Assembly (NCBI RefSeq): GCF_014648635.1
Contig: NZ_BMRM01000015.1
Location: 124,001-188,000 of the forward strand
Length of the DNA stretch: 64,000 nt
Source: Streptomyces cinerochromogenes
GTDB lineage: Bacteria > Actinomycetota > Actinomycetes > Streptomycetales > Streptomycetaceae
Reading direction: 5' to 3'
Shown: one piece after another, positions 56,307 through 64,000 of the stretch
How the letters are laid out: every line of letters begins with the position of its first letter
How positions within the stretch are numbered: the stretch's first letter is position 1
The notes under the pieces: generated by a model
What the model saw: only the letters and a program-made list of their open reading frames with translations
What the model was told of the DNA's origin: nothing
Database searches by the model: none
Made by a program: the position numbers and the translations under genes

Positions 56307-56912
56307 ATGACCGACCCGGTGACGCTGGACGGCGAGGGCCGCATCGGCGAGTTCGACGAGAAGCGCGCCGAGAACGCCGTGCGTGAGCTGCTGATCGCCG
56401 TCGGTGAGGACCCGGATCGCGAGGGGCTGCGGGAGACCCCGGCCCGGGTCGCGCGGGCCTACAAGGAGATCTTCGCCGGCCTGTGGCAGAAGCCGGAGGA
56501 CGTCCTGACGACGACCTTCGACCTGGGGCACGACGAGATGGTCCTCGTGAAGGACATCGAGGTGTACTCGACGTGTGAGCACCACCTGGTGCCGTTCCGG
56601 GGCGTGGCCCACGTCGGCTACATCCCGTCCGAGACCGGCAAGATCACCGGCCTGTCCAAGCTGGCCCGCCTGGTGGACGTCTACGCCCGCCGGCCGCAGG
56701 TGCAGGAACGGATGACCACGCAGATCGCGGACTCCCTGATGCAGATCCTGGAGCCGCGCGGTGTCATCGTCGTGGTCGAGTGCGAGCACATGTGCATGTC
56801 CATGCGCGGCATCCGCAAGCCGGGCGCGAAGACCATAACCTCGGCCGTGCGCGGTCAGCTGCGGGACGCGGCGACGCGGAACGAGGCGATGAGCCTCATC
56901 ATGGCGCGCTGA
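56307..56912 (+). CDS. folE: GTP cyclohydrolase I
   Basis: A 201-residue enzyme for the first step of folate synthesis (GTP to dihydroneopterin triphosphate). Zinc ligands are in YSTCEHHLVPFRG and the later Cys in VVECEHMCMSMRG. Substrate residues GKITGLSKLARLVDVYARRPQVQERM are conserved. ATG 56307 follows GAGGGA with 4 nt spacing; GTG 56280 upstream is in frame and less likely. It faces the folP-folB-folK cluster convergently with a DUF3180 gene in between, so all early folate genes are within 4 kb. Confidence 0.96.
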   Translation: MTDPVTLDGEGRIGEFDEKRAENAVRELLIAVGEDPDREGLRETPARVARAYKEIFAGLWQKPEDVLTTTFDLGHDEMVLVKDIEVYSTCEHHLVPFRGVAHVGYIPSETGKITGLSKLARLVDVYARRPQVQERMTTQIADSLMQILEPRGVIVVVECEHMCMSMRGIRKPGAKTITSAVRGQLRDAATRNEAMSLIMAR

Positions 56913-56964
56913 CGGCCCTGACGGCGCCGCACACGCTTCGCGCGCTGTCGGGCGGGGTCGGTGG

Positions 56965-57453
56965 TCAGGCCACCGGCTCTGCTCCCGGGTGGTTCTGGTC
57001 GTCGTCCTCCGGGAGCTTGCAGACCCGCTCCAGGAACATGGCGGCAGCTATCACACCGATGCCGGCCAGCACCGAGAAGCCGGCGTAGATCGCCTGGTCG
57101 CGGCGGGCCGGGATGTCCAGCTGCTCCAGCAGGAAGACGCCCGTGCCGCCGTACATCCCGGCGACGAGGGCGGCCACCAGGGCGCTGGCCTGACCGAAGA
57201 CGACCGCCCGGGCGGCCATCAGCGGGTCGACGCCCTTGGCGCCGGGCCGGCGCTCGCGCTGGGCCTTCAGACGGGCGCGCAGCGAGAGCGCCGTGGAGAG
57301 CAGGACCACCCCGATCAGCGCGAGGACGATGGGGGCGGCCACGGGGACGCTGGGGAGGGTCCCGATCGAGTTCCAGAGGCGGGCGCCCGCCCAGGACAGG
57401 ATGCCGGCCACGACGAACACGCCGGCCAGCACCCTGATGCGCAGCTCTCTCAC
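56965..57453 (-). CDS. DUF3180 membrane protein
   Basis: A 162-residue protein with four predicted membrane helices: VLAGVFVVAGILSWAGARLW, VAAPIVLALIGVVLLSTAL, AVVFGQASALVAALVAGMYG and AIYAGFSVLAGIGVIAAAMF. A conserved RVCKLPEDDD tail follows. DUF3180 genes accompany folK/folP in many actinobacteria, but no function is known. The GTG start at 57453 is 104 bp downstream of the folK stop on the same strand, with a direct-repeat array in the gap, so co-transcription with the folate genes is possible. Confidence 0.85.
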   Translation of the reverse strand: MRELRIRVLAGVFVVAGILSWAGARLWNSIGTLPSVPVAAPIVLALIGVVLLSTALSLRARLKAQRERRPGAKGVDPLMAARAVVFGQASALVAALVAGMYGGTGVFLLEQLDIPARRDQAIYAGFSVLAGIGVIAAAMFLERVCKLPEDDDQNHPGAEPVA

Positions 57454-57507
57454 GGTGTCCCTTCAGTTCCCCCGGACCGTCCCGGACGGTGGTCGTCTTG
57501 GTCGTGG

Positions 57508-57549
57508 CCGTCTCGACGTGCTGACCGTCTCGACGTGACCCGTCTCGAC
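57508..57549. repeat. Direct repeat CCGTCTCGACGTG, three copies
   Basis: Copies at 57508-57520, 57525-57537 and a shortened one at 57540-57549 lie between the DUF3180 start and the folK stop. Confidence 0.75.
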
Positions 57550-57557
57550 CTTAACGA

Positions 57558-58169
57558 CTACTCGGGCAGCCGGAGTTCCAGGTCCGCGCGCGGCGCCACA
57601 CCCTCACGGGTGACGGAGGCCAGCAGATCGGCCACCGTGCCGCGGCCGGGGAGCTGCGCGCCGGGGTCCACGTCGTGCCAGGGCGCGAGCACGAAGGCGC
57701 GCTCGTGGGCGCGCGGGTGGGGCAGGGTGAGCTGGGGGTCGTCGGAGGTGACGTCGGCGTACGCGACGATGTCGACGTCCAGCGTGCGCGGGCCCCAGCG
57801 CTCGTCCCGGACCCGGTGGAAGGCCTCCTCGACGGCGTGCGCCCGCTCCAGCAGGGAGGAGGGGGGCAGGGTGGTCTTGAGGACCACGACCGCGTTGAAG
57901 TACGACGGCTGGCTGCCGGGCTCGACGCCCCACGGCTCGGTCTCGTACACCGGGGAGACGGCCTTCACGCGGACGCCCGGGGTGTCCTCCAGGGCGTCGA
58001 CGGCACCCTGGAGGGTCTCCAGGCGGTTGCCGAGGTTGGAGCCGATGGAGATCACGGCCCATTTGGGGTTGCTCAGCGTCGTGTCGGCGGCGTCCACCTT
58101 CTCGACGACCGAGGCGGGCACCGGCTGGACGGTCGGGTCGCTGTGACCCTGGCGGAAAGGTCGGGTCAT
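57558..58169 (-). CDS. folK: 2-amino-4-hydroxy-6-hydroxymethyldihydropteridine diphosphokinase
   Basis: A 203-residue enzyme that pyrophosphorylates the pterin before condensation by FolP. VISIGSNLGNRLETLQGAVD is the N-terminal motif, and RWGPRTLDVDIVAYADV the signature. The N-terminal 40 residues (TRPFRQGHSDPTVQPVP) are an extension beyond the usual start. ATG 58169 overlaps the folB stop by 4 nt (ATGA), so the two are translationally coupled. Confidence 0.95.
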   Translation of the reverse strand: MTRPFRQGHSDPTVQPVPASVVEKVDAADTTLSNPKWAVISIGSNLGNRLETLQGAVDALEDTPGVRVKAVSPVYETEPWGVEPGSQPSYFNAVVVLKTTLPPSSLLERAHAVEEAFHRVRDERWGPRTLDVDIVAYADVTSDDPQLTLPHPRAHERAFVLAPWHDVDPGAQLPGRGTVADLLASVTREGVAPRADLELRLPE

Positions 58170-58525
58170 ACTCGGCTCCGGGTGATGGTGACGGTCACGT
58201 CGTCGAAGGGGACGGTGATCGGCGCGTCCGGCTTGTGGACGCAGACCTCGACCTCCTGCACCCCTTCGTGCTTCAGGCAGGTCCGGGCGATCCGCTCGGC
58301 GAGGGTCTCGATCAGGTCCACCGGCTCGCCCTCGACCACGGCCACGACCTCCTCGGCCACGATGCCGTAGTGCACGGTCTTCGCCAGGTCGTCGTCGGCC
58401 GCGGCCGGCCGGGTGTCCAGGCCGAGGACGAGGTCCACGATGAACGTCTGGCCCTCCTCGCGCTCCTTGGGGAACACACCGTGGTGCCCGCGGGCCTTGA
58501 GGCCGCGCAGCGCGACACGATCCAC
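58166..58525 (-). CDS. folB: Dihydroneopterin aldolase
   Basis: A 119-residue enzyme converting dihydroneopterin to the hydroxymethyl pterin used by FolK. Conserved parts are ALRGLKARGHHGVFPKEREE, TVHYGIVAEEVVAVVEGEPV, DLIETLAERIA and the C-terminal VEVCVHKPDAPI. The GTG start at 58525 has AGGAGTG about 7 nt upstream; the frame extends to 58582 without support. Upstream is the SnoaL-like gene, 227 bp away on the same strand. Confidence 0.95.
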   Translation of the reverse strand: MDRVALRGLKARGHHGVFPKEREEGQTFIVDLVLGLDTRPAAADDDLAKTVHYGIVAEEVVAVVEGEPVDLIETLAERIARTCLKHEGVQEVEVCVHKPDAPITVPFDDVTVTITRSRV

Positions 58526-58752
58526 GCGAATCACTCCTGCAATCGTCGGGAAGGACCGGCCGGTACCGCGTGCGGGCGGCACGCCGGTCTCAGACGAATC
58601 TACCTGCGGGCACCGACCAAGCCGGGCCGCGGGGGCGCGGGCACCGGCCGCCGCCCGGAGGGTTCACCGCGTGTTTCCCCCGGGGAACCCGGCCCCGTCA
58701 TGGACTGGTAGCCCCTCCTACCCCGCGGTAGGTGATTCGAACCACTCCCGGC

Positions 58753-59289
58753 TCAGGTGAGGGGACCGCCGTCCGGATCCACGCCGTTCACATGCTCGTC
58801 GTCGTCGCCGTCGTCGTCGGTCTCGGCCAGCACCGGGGAGGCGTGGTGCGACCAGAGCTTCCAGCCGGAGGGGGTGCGCCGGAACACGTTCGTGGCGACG
58901 ACGAGCTGGCCGACCAGCGGCCCCAGCTCCGCGCCCTCCTCGGGGGCGGGGCCGCCGCTGAGGATGTTCTCCGTGCAGTTCACGAGCGCGGTGTCGCCGG
59001 TCACGGAGACGTGCACATCGGTCAGGAAGAACTGGATGTAGTCGGTGTTGGCCATGATCAGGGCGTACGACCTGAGCACCTCGCCACGGCCGGTGAGCAC
59101 CGGCCAGCCGGGGTGGACGCAGGAGATCACGCCGCTGTCCGCGGGGTCGTGGTAGGTCTCGTCCACGCCCAGGTCGGCGGGGGTCAGCCAGAGGGAGGAG
59201 ACCTCCTCGAAGTCGCCGCGTTCGAGCGCCTCGTAGAAGGCGGTGTTGGCGGCCTCCACCTGCTCGACGTCGGTGTGGGGGGCGCTCAC
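58753..59289 (-). CDS. SnoaL/NTF2-like protein in the folate cluster
   Basis: A 178-residue protein of the NTF2 fold. The helix ANTAFYEALERGDFEEVSSL is typical, and CVHPGWPVLTGRGEVLRSYA and TNVFRRTPSGWKLWSHHASP close the cone. The C-terminal tail is acidic (AETDDDGDDDEH). NTF2-like proteins are small enzymes or binding proteins; none of the residues I see indicate a reaction. The GTG start overlaps the folP stop by 4 nt (GTGA), so it is translationally coupled to folP. This arrangement is common in Streptomyces. Confidence 0.85.
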   Translation of the reverse strand: MSAPHTDVEQVEAANTAFYEALERGDFEEVSSLWLTPADLGVDETYHDPADSGVISCVHPGWPVLTGRGEVLRSYALIMANTDYIQFFLTDVHVSVTGDTALVNCTENILSGGPAPEEGAELGPLVGQLVVATNVFRRTPSGWKLWSHHASPVLAETDDDGDDDEHVNGVDPDGGPLT

Positions 59290-60230
59290 CGGTCTCCGTC
59301 CGCTCCGCGCACGCCCTCGGCGTCCGGCGTCGTCCCCGTCGTACGCGCTCGCACCGCGCGAGCCCCCTCCTCGCGCGCCTCCTCCACGGCCCGTGCCACC
59401 CGGACCGCGTCCGCCGTGGCGCGTACCTCGTGCACGCGCACCGCCCACGCGCCGGCGTGCGCCGCGAGGGCGGAGACGGCGGCCGTGGCCGCGTCGCGCT
59501 CCCGGGCGGGCGGGGGAGCGCCCCCGGGGCCGGCGAGGACCCGGCCGAGGAACCGTTTGCGCGAGGCGGCGACCAGCAGGGGATGGCCGAGGGCGTGCAG
59601 GCGGTCGAGGTGGGCGAGGAGCGCGAGATCGTGTTCGGCCTCCTTGGAGAAGCCGAGGCCCGGGTCGACGACGATCCGCTCCGGGGCGATACCGCCGGCC
59701 AGTACGGCCTCCACGCGCGCGTGCAGCTCGTCCACGACCTCCCCGACGACGTCCTCGTACACGCCCTTCACGTTGCCGCCCTGGAGGAAGCCGCGCCAGT
59801 GCATCACGACGAACGGGGCGTCCGCCGCGGCGACCACCGGGATCATCGCGGGGTCGGCGAGGCCGCCGCTGACGTCGTTGACGAGGGCGGCACCGGAGGC
59901 GAGGGCCTGTTCGGCGACGGAGGCGCGCATGGTGTCGACGGAGACGACGACTCCCTCGGAGGCGAGGCCGCGCACCACGGGGATGACCCGTCGCAGTTCC
60001 TCCGCCTCGTCCACGCGCGTGGCGCCGGGCCGGGTGGACTCGCCGCCGACGTCGACCAGGTCCGCGCCCTCGGCGACGAGATCCAGGCCGTGTTTGACGG
60101 CGACGGTCGTGTCGAACCAGCGGCCGCCGTCGGAGAAGGAGTCCGGGGTCACGTTCACGACCCCCATGACCGCGCACCGGTCCCATGCCGGAAGGCCGGC
60201 GACTCGGCCGCGCCCGCTGAGGTTGTTCAT
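59286..60230 (-). CDS. folP: Dihydropteroate synthase
   Basis: A 314-residue enzyme that joins the FolK product to p-aminobenzoate, the sulfonamide target. The pterin site signature VMGVVNVTPDSFSDGGRWFD is followed by VDVGGESTRPGA, and substrate Lys/Arg in LLVAASRKRFLGRVL. The C-terminal 65 residues are Arg/Ala/Glu-rich beyond the usual end. ATG 60230 was taken at the conserved N-terminus. It is the first gene of the leftward folate group folP - SnoaL - folB - folK. Confidence 0.96.
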   Translation of the reverse strand: MNNLSGRGRVAGLPAWDRCAVMGVVNVTPDSFSDGGRWFDTTVAVKHGLDLVAEGADLVDVGGESTRPGATRVDEAEELRRVIPVVRGLASEGVVVSVDTMRASVAEQALASGAALVNDVSGGLADPAMIPVVAAADAPFVVMHWRGFLQGGNVKGVYEDVVGEVVDELHARVEAVLAGGIAPERIVVDPGLGFSKEAEHDLALLAHLDRLHALGHPLLVAASRKRFLGRVLAGPGGAPPPARERDAATAAVSALAAHAGAWAVRVHEVRATADAVRVARAVEEAREEGARAVRARTTGTTPDAEGVRGADGDR

Positions 60231-60270
60231 ACGTTCAGCGTAGGCCCAGGAGGGTCCCCGGAACGCGCCG

Positions 60271-60325
60271 CGGCCCGGGCGGAAGCCCCCGGTGCTGGAG
60301 GGGGAGGGGGCTTCCGCCCGGGCCG
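60271..60325 (-). terminator. Terminator after the MprF-like gene
   Basis: A perfect 20-bp stem (60271-60290 with 60306-60325) and 15-nt loop between the stop of the MprF-like gene and the start of folP. Confidence 0.85.
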
Positions 60326-60367
60326 GTCCTCGGGCCGTACCGCTCGGTGCGGGACGGCTCGTCCCGC

Positions 60368-62266
60368 TCAGGCGGCTCGGACGTCCCGTTCGGCCACCGC
60401 GTGCGCGCAGGGGCGCTCGGCGGCCGAACGGCGCCGGCGCAGGAAGCGCGGCAGCGGCAGGGCGAGGTTGACGAAGCCCTCCGCCTGCATCGCGGCGAAG
60501 CCGATGCGGGGCAGGTCGGCGGAGGCCCGGTAGACCACGAACCGCGGCTCCCAGCGGGGCTGGAACTTGGCGTTGAACTTGTACAGCGACTCGATCTGGA
60601 ACCAGCGCGAGAGGAACACCAGCAGCCCGCGCCAGGCGCGCAGCACCGGACCGGCGCCGATCTTCTCCCCGCGCGCGAGGGCCGAGCGGAACATCGCGAA
60701 GTTCAGCGACACGCGCGTGATGCCGAACTTCGGCGCGGCCTGCAGGGCGGCGACGATCAGCAGCTCGTTCATGCCCGGGTCGGCGCTGCGGTCACGGCGC
60801 ATCAGGTCCAGCGAGGCGCCGTCCTTGCCCCAGGGCACGAAGTGGAGGATCGCCTTCAGGTCGCCGTACTCGCCCGGCGCGTCGTCGGCCTTGTGGGCGG
60901 TGGCGATCAGGCAGTCGCCGTCGGACGGGTCGCCGATGCGGCCGAGCGCCATGGAGAAGCCGCGCTCGGTGTCCGTGCCGCGCCAGTCCTCCGCCGCCCG
61001 GCGGATCCGCTCCAGCTCGGCGTCGCCGAGGTCACGGATACGCCGTACCCGGGTCTCGTAGCCGGCTCGCTCGATGCGCTTGACCATCTGGCGCACGTTG
61101 CGCATCGCGCGTCCGGCGAGTGAGAAATCCGCCACGTCCACCACCGCCTCGTCGCCCAGCTCCAGGGCGTCCAGGCCGGTCTCGCGGGTCCACACCTCAC
61201 CACCCGTCTCCGAGCAGCCCATGACCGCGGGCGTCCAGGAGTGGGCCCTGGCCTCGTCCATGAAGCGCTCGATGGCACCGGGCCAGGCCTCGACGTCACC
61301 GATCGGGTCGCCGCTGGCCAGCATCACGCCGGACACGACCCGGTAGGTGACGGCGGCCTTGCCGCTCGGCGAGAACACGACCGCCTTGTCGCGGCGCAGC
61401 GCGAAGTGGCCGAGCGAGTCGCGCCGGCCGTGCTTCTCCAGCAGCGCGCGCAGCTTCACCTCGTCCTCCTCGGTGAGGTGCGCGGCCGGGTGCTCGGGGC
61501 GGAAGGCCAGGTAGATGGTCGTGACCGCGGTGATCCAGCCGAGGGCGCCGAGGGAGAAGGCGACCGTCCAGGAGGTGTCGCCCCGGTAGTCGACCGGGCC
61601 CTCGAAGCCGAACAGGCCGTAGATCACGTGCGCCAGCCGGTCGGCCAGGCTCGGGTCGCCGATCGTCCGGTCCGGGTGGACGTTGACGATCACCAGGCCG
61701 AGGGCGACGGAACCGGCCCCCATGAGCACGAAGTTGGCGAGCGCCCGCCACCTGCTGCGCGGGTCCGGCAGCGCCGCGAACTGGTCCCGGTGGCGCAGCA
61801 GCGGCACCAGCAGCGCGACCGCGATGAGCACGCCGACGATCGAGTGCCGGTACGCGAACTGGGCCACCGCGCCCGCCGGGAGCAGCGCGACCGCGGCACG
61901 CCAGGCCCGGCGCTTGCGCCGTTTCAGCCCGTGCGCGAGCAGCAGCAACAGCACGCCCGCGCTGAGCGAGAGCGCCGCCGCGAACGGGCCGAAGGAGCCC
62001 GGGAGCACCTCGGCGATCGCGTGCATACGGCTGTGCCGGAAGCGTGGGAAGACGCCCGCGGCGATGTCCAGGAGGCCCACCAGCGCGGCCGCCCTGCCGA
62101 CCCAGACGGGAACGGCCTCGGGGCGCGGGCCGCGCGGTATGCGCCGCGCCCGGCTTGATCGGCTCGGAACCCCGTCCGACATTTCCCCATCTATCCTGAC
62201 AGACATCGCATCCCGTAGTTCTGCGAGAGACCTTGGACCCGGGCCCGAGCGGGCTTCCGGCGACAT
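60368..62266 (-). CDS. MprF-like phosphatidylglycerol aminoacyltransferase (DUF2156)
   Basis: A 632-residue membrane enzyme. About seven membrane helices (residues 55-270) are followed by a C-terminal double GNAT domain of the DUF2156/LPG synthetase type: VVFSPSGKAAVTYRVVSGVM, ADFSLAGRAMRNVRQMVKRI and FALVLMG-like strands are replaced here by AILHFVPWGKDGASLDLMRR. NELLIVAALQAAPKFGITRV and LYKFNAKFQPRWEPRFVVYR are conserved. Family members transfer Lys or Ala from tRNA to phosphatidylglycerol, lowering surface charge. No lysyl-tRNA synthetase domain is fused. ATG 62266 has AGAGGG 4 nt upstream; ATG 62206 and 62182 are alternatives. It is divergent from the esterase gene. Confidence 0.85.
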   Translation of the reverse strand: MSPEARSGPGPRSLAELRDAMSVRIDGEMSDGVPSRSSRARRIPRGPRPEAVPVWVGRAAALVGLLDIAAGVFPRFRHSRMHAIAEVLPGSFGPFAAALSLSAGVLLLLLAHGLKRRKRRAWRAAVALLPAGAVAQFAYRHSIVGVLIAVALLVPLLRHRDQFAALPDPRSRWRALANFVLMGAGSVALGLVIVNVHPDRTIGDPSLADRLAHVIYGLFGFEGPVDYRGDTSWTVAFSLGALGWITAVTTIYLAFRPEHPAAHLTEEDEVKLRALLEKHGRRDSLGHFALRRDKAVVFSPSGKAAVTYRVVSGVMLASGDPIGDVEAWPGAIERFMDEARAHSWTPAVMGCSETGGEVWTRETGLDALELGDEAVVDVADFSLAGRAMRNVRQMVKRIERAGYETRVRRIRDLGDAELERIRRAAEDWRGTDTERGFSMALGRIGDPSDGDCLIATAHKADDAPGEYGDLKAILHFVPWGKDGASLDLMRRDRSADPGMNELLIVAALQAAPKFGITRVSLNFAMFRSALARGEKIGAGPVLRAWRGLLVFLSRWFQIESLYKFNAKFQPRWEPRFVVYRASADLPRIGFAAMQAEGFVNLALPLPRFLRRRRSAAERPCAHAVAERDVRAA

Positions 62267-62289
62267 TGCGCCCTCTAGGACGGTGTCTA

Positions 62290-62310
62290 GGGGAGAGAGG
62301 TTCACTCCCC
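62290..62310 (+). other. Hairpin in the divergent region before the esterase gene
   Basis: GGGGAG (62290-62295) pairs with CTCCCC (62305-62310), with GGT/ACC outside it. It lies in the A-rich leader of the esterase gene. No known riboswitch core is recognised. Confidence 0.35.
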
Positions 62311-62407
62311 ACCGGAAAGTCGGGTCAAAGGCCAAGGAAAGCCCCGGGCAAGTCCACGCGACAAAGTGTGGCCGCACACGGGCGGAAAGCGCAGGCAGGA
62401 AGCAGCC

Positions 62408-63535
62408 ATGGGTCTCACGAGCAACAAAGTGCTGGTGCTGGCGATTCTGATCGCCCTGGTGCTGTTCATCGGCACGGTGTGGCTGTGGCCGCGCCTGGCG
62501 CGCACGAACTGGCGGTCCGTGAGCGGACGGATCGGCCTGCTGCTGTTCACCCAGGTGGCACTCTTCGCCTGCGTCGGGCTCGCCGCCAACCAGGCGTTCG
62601 GCTTCTACGCCAGCTGGGCAGACCTGTTCGGCAAGGAGACCGACCAGGGCGTGGTCATCGACCACTCGGCCCACGGCAGCACCGGCGGCCCGCTCCAGGT
62701 GGTCTCCACCTCCGACGTGCCGGGCGTGCGCGCCTCGCGGCCGGAGACGGGCGGGCAGGTCCAGAAGGTCGACATCGTGGGCCGTACGACCCACATGGTC
62801 ACGCCGGCGTACGTCTACCTGCCGCCGGAGTACTTCCAGCCGCAGTACCGGACCCGTACGTTCCCGGTGTCGGTCGTGCTGACCGGCTACCCGGGCACCG
62901 CGCGGTCGCTGGTGGACAAGCTGAACTACCCGAGCACGGCGCAGCGGCTGGCCAAGGACGGGCGGATGCAGCCGATGATCCTGGTGATGATGCGCCCGAC
63001 CGTGGCGCCGCCGCGGGACACCGAGTGCGTGGACGTGCCGGGCGGGCCGCAGGCGGAAACGTTTTTTGCCAAAGATCTGCCGGACGCCGTCCTCAGCCAC
63101 TACCGGGCCGGCAAGCGGCCGGGCAGCTGGGGTGTGATCGGCGACTCCACGGGCGGCTACTGCGCGCTCAAGCTCGCCATGCACCACCCCAACGTGTACA
63201 CGGCCGGCGCGGGCCTCTCGCCGTACTACAAGGCGCCGATCGACCCCACCACCGGTGACCTCTTCCACGGCGACAAGAAGCTGCAGAACCGTTCCGACCT
63301 GTTCTGGCTGCTGGAGCACGAGGAGGCGCCGGACACCTCGCTGCTCGTCACCAGCAGCAAGGTCGGCGAGCACAACTACACGTCCACGATGAAGTTCATC
63401 GAGCAGGTGCAGGCCACGAACCTGACCCGGATCTCCTCGATCATCCTGGAGAGCGGCGGCCACAACTTCAACACCTGGCGGCGCGAGATCCCGCCGACCC
63501 TCCAGTGGGTCAGCGGCCGGCTCTCCGACCGCTGA
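62408..63535 (+). CDS. Membrane-anchored putative esterase (alpha/beta hydrolase, esterase D/Ag85-like)
   Basis: A 375-residue protein with two N-terminal membrane helices (VLVLAILIALVLFIGTVWLW and LLLFTQVALFACVGLAAN) and an extracellular alpha/beta hydrolase domain. VYLPPEYFQPQYRTRTFPVS begins the core. The nucleophile is Ser in VIGDSTGGYCALKLAM, and His in LESGGHNFNTWRRE is the catalytic base. The fold is that of putative esterase/mycolyltransferase-like proteins; without mycolic acids in Streptomyces the substrate is unknown. ATG 62408 has GGAAG 5 nt upstream. A weak T-rich hairpin near 63560-63590 may terminate it. Confidence 0.88.
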   Translation: MGLTSNKVLVLAILIALVLFIGTVWLWPRLARTNWRSVSGRIGLLLFTQVALFACVGLAANQAFGFYASWADLFGKETDQGVVIDHSAHGSTGGPLQVVSTSDVPGVRASRPETGGQVQKVDIVGRTTHMVTPAYVYLPPEYFQPQYRTRTFPVSVVLTGYPGTARSLVDKLNYPSTAQRLAKDGRMQPMILVMMRPTVAPPRDTECVDVPGGPQAETFFAKDLPDAVLSHYRAGKRPGSWGVIGDSTGGYCALKLAMHHPNVYTAGAGLSPYYKAPIDPTTGDLFHGDKKLQNRSDLFWLLEHEEAPDTSLLVTSSKVGEHNYTSTMKFIEQVQATNLTRISSIILESGGHNFNTWRREIPPTLQWVSGRLSDR

Positions 63536-63633
63536 CCCGGCGGCGCCCCTGACGCCCCGTGAAGCCTTCGGTATGGCTGTGTTTTTACGGGGCGGGGGCC
63601 CGCGATTCGCCTACGCGCGGTAAGTTTCTGGCC

Positions 63634-64000
63634 ATGCCACGTGGACGCCACCGCCATTCCCCGCCTCTGCACCGGCTGTTGCCCCCCTCGGCGATCGCCG
63701 GGGTCTCCGTCGTCTGCGCGCTGGGTCCCTGGGCGTTCTCCGAGGCCGCCGTGTTGCGCGCGCTGTCCGCGGCCGCCGCCGCGACGGCGGTCGTCGGCGC
63801 GGTCGTGATGCGCCGCTGGGACGCGCAGGCGGGCAAGCAGGTCGCCGAACTCATGCGCGCGCGTGCGGGCGACGAGTGGCGGTACGAGGAACGGGTCGCC
63901 GAACTGGAGACCGACCTGGAGGAATCCCGCGAACTGCGCGCCAAGCTGGAGCAGCGGCTGCGCGCCAAGCGGGCGGAGCTGGCCGGCCTGCGCAACGAGC
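63634..64000 (+). CDS. Membrane protein with coiled coil, 3' end outside window
   Basis: The frame is open from ATG 63634 to the window end (122 residues seen). The N-terminus is basic (PRGRHRHSPPLHRLLPP). Two hydrophobic stretches follow (AIAGVSVVCALGPWAF and LRALSAAAAATAVVGAVVM), then a charged heptad region beginning WRYEERVAELETDLEESREL that looks like a coiled coil. The antisense frame at 63585-63995 is a shadow. I do not recognise the family; related Streptomyces proteins are annotated only as hypothetical. Confidence 0.75.
   Translation, partial: MPRGRHRHSPPLHRLLPPSAIAGVSVVCALGPWAFSEAAVLRALSAAAAATAVVGAVVMRRWDAQAGKQVAELMRARAGDEWRYEERVAELETDLEESRELRAKLEQRLRAKRAELAGLRNE

Noticed and set aside
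62281..62407. Riboswitch upstream of the esterase gene
   Set aside because: There is one short hairpin only, and no conserved core of a known riboswitch class could be matched.

Overview
The window is high-GC actinobacterial DNA with strongly G/C-biased third codon positions, many GTG and a few TTG starts, and a gene order that, as far as I remember it, matches the core chromosome of Streptomyces (bldG - hppA - topA - tmk - holB, and ppa - dacB - tilS - hpt - ftsH - fol genes, as in S. coelicolor). No prophage, insertion sequence, CRISPR array or replication origin was seen. The organism is almost certainly a Streptomyces.

Layout. (1) 1-5035: the end of a Tad-type pilus/secretion cluster (TadB and TadC membrane proteins, a Flp-like pilin, two TadE-like pseudopilins), convergent with a large MrfA/YprA-type helicase. 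(2) 5115-22307: bldG and its ATP-binding partner, the proton-pumping pyrophosphatase hppA, a lipoprotein, a methyltransferase, topA, a membrane-fused thymidylate kinase, DNA polymerase III delta-prime, a secreted hydrolase and tRNA-Thr(CGU). (3) 22516-31299: a glycosyltransferase, a 1210-residue AfsR/SARP-type regulator, a second DNA polymerase I-like enzyme, a Clp-N/helix-turn-helix protein with its own operators, and a DUF2786 protein. (4) 31403-35265: two lipoproteins and a zinc-starvation cluster of five zinc-free ribosomal protein paralogues (S14, L28, L33, L31, S18) with a COG0523 protein and a Zur-like box. (5) 35333-38835: a VOC/ArsR/SRPBCC operon and a WhiJ-like trio (DUF397, ATPase, XRE regulator). 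(6) 38923-46674: aldehyde dehydrogenase, DinB-like protein, PadR regulator, glutamate decarboxylase with a ClC channel, a TipA-like MerR regulator, and a DedA protein with a Gln/His-rich tail. (7) 46699-60230: ThrE-like exporter, ppa, dacB, a zincin, tilS, hpt, ftsH and the folate genes folE, folK, folB and folP. (8) 60368-64000: an MprF-like protein, a secreted esterase and a truncated coiled-coil protein.

The genes are mostly housekeeping (DNA topology and replication, nucleotide and folate synthesis, proteolysis) with developmental regulators interspersed. The least expected signals are regulatory or structural: a 17-bp motif shared by two promoters of the WhiJ-like locus, paired palindromes overlapping the promoters of the Clp-N/HTH gene and of the VOC-ArsR operon, a group of probable leaderless genes, and a recurring pattern in which short tandem duplications include the 3' end and stop codon of a gene (tadB, a lipoprotein, topA, an aldehyde dehydrogenase, the ClC channel).

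All calls come from reading the sequence and from memory of the families; no database search was run. Start codons were chosen from ribosome-binding sites, leaderless promoter spacing and family length, and alternatives are given where the choice is weak.
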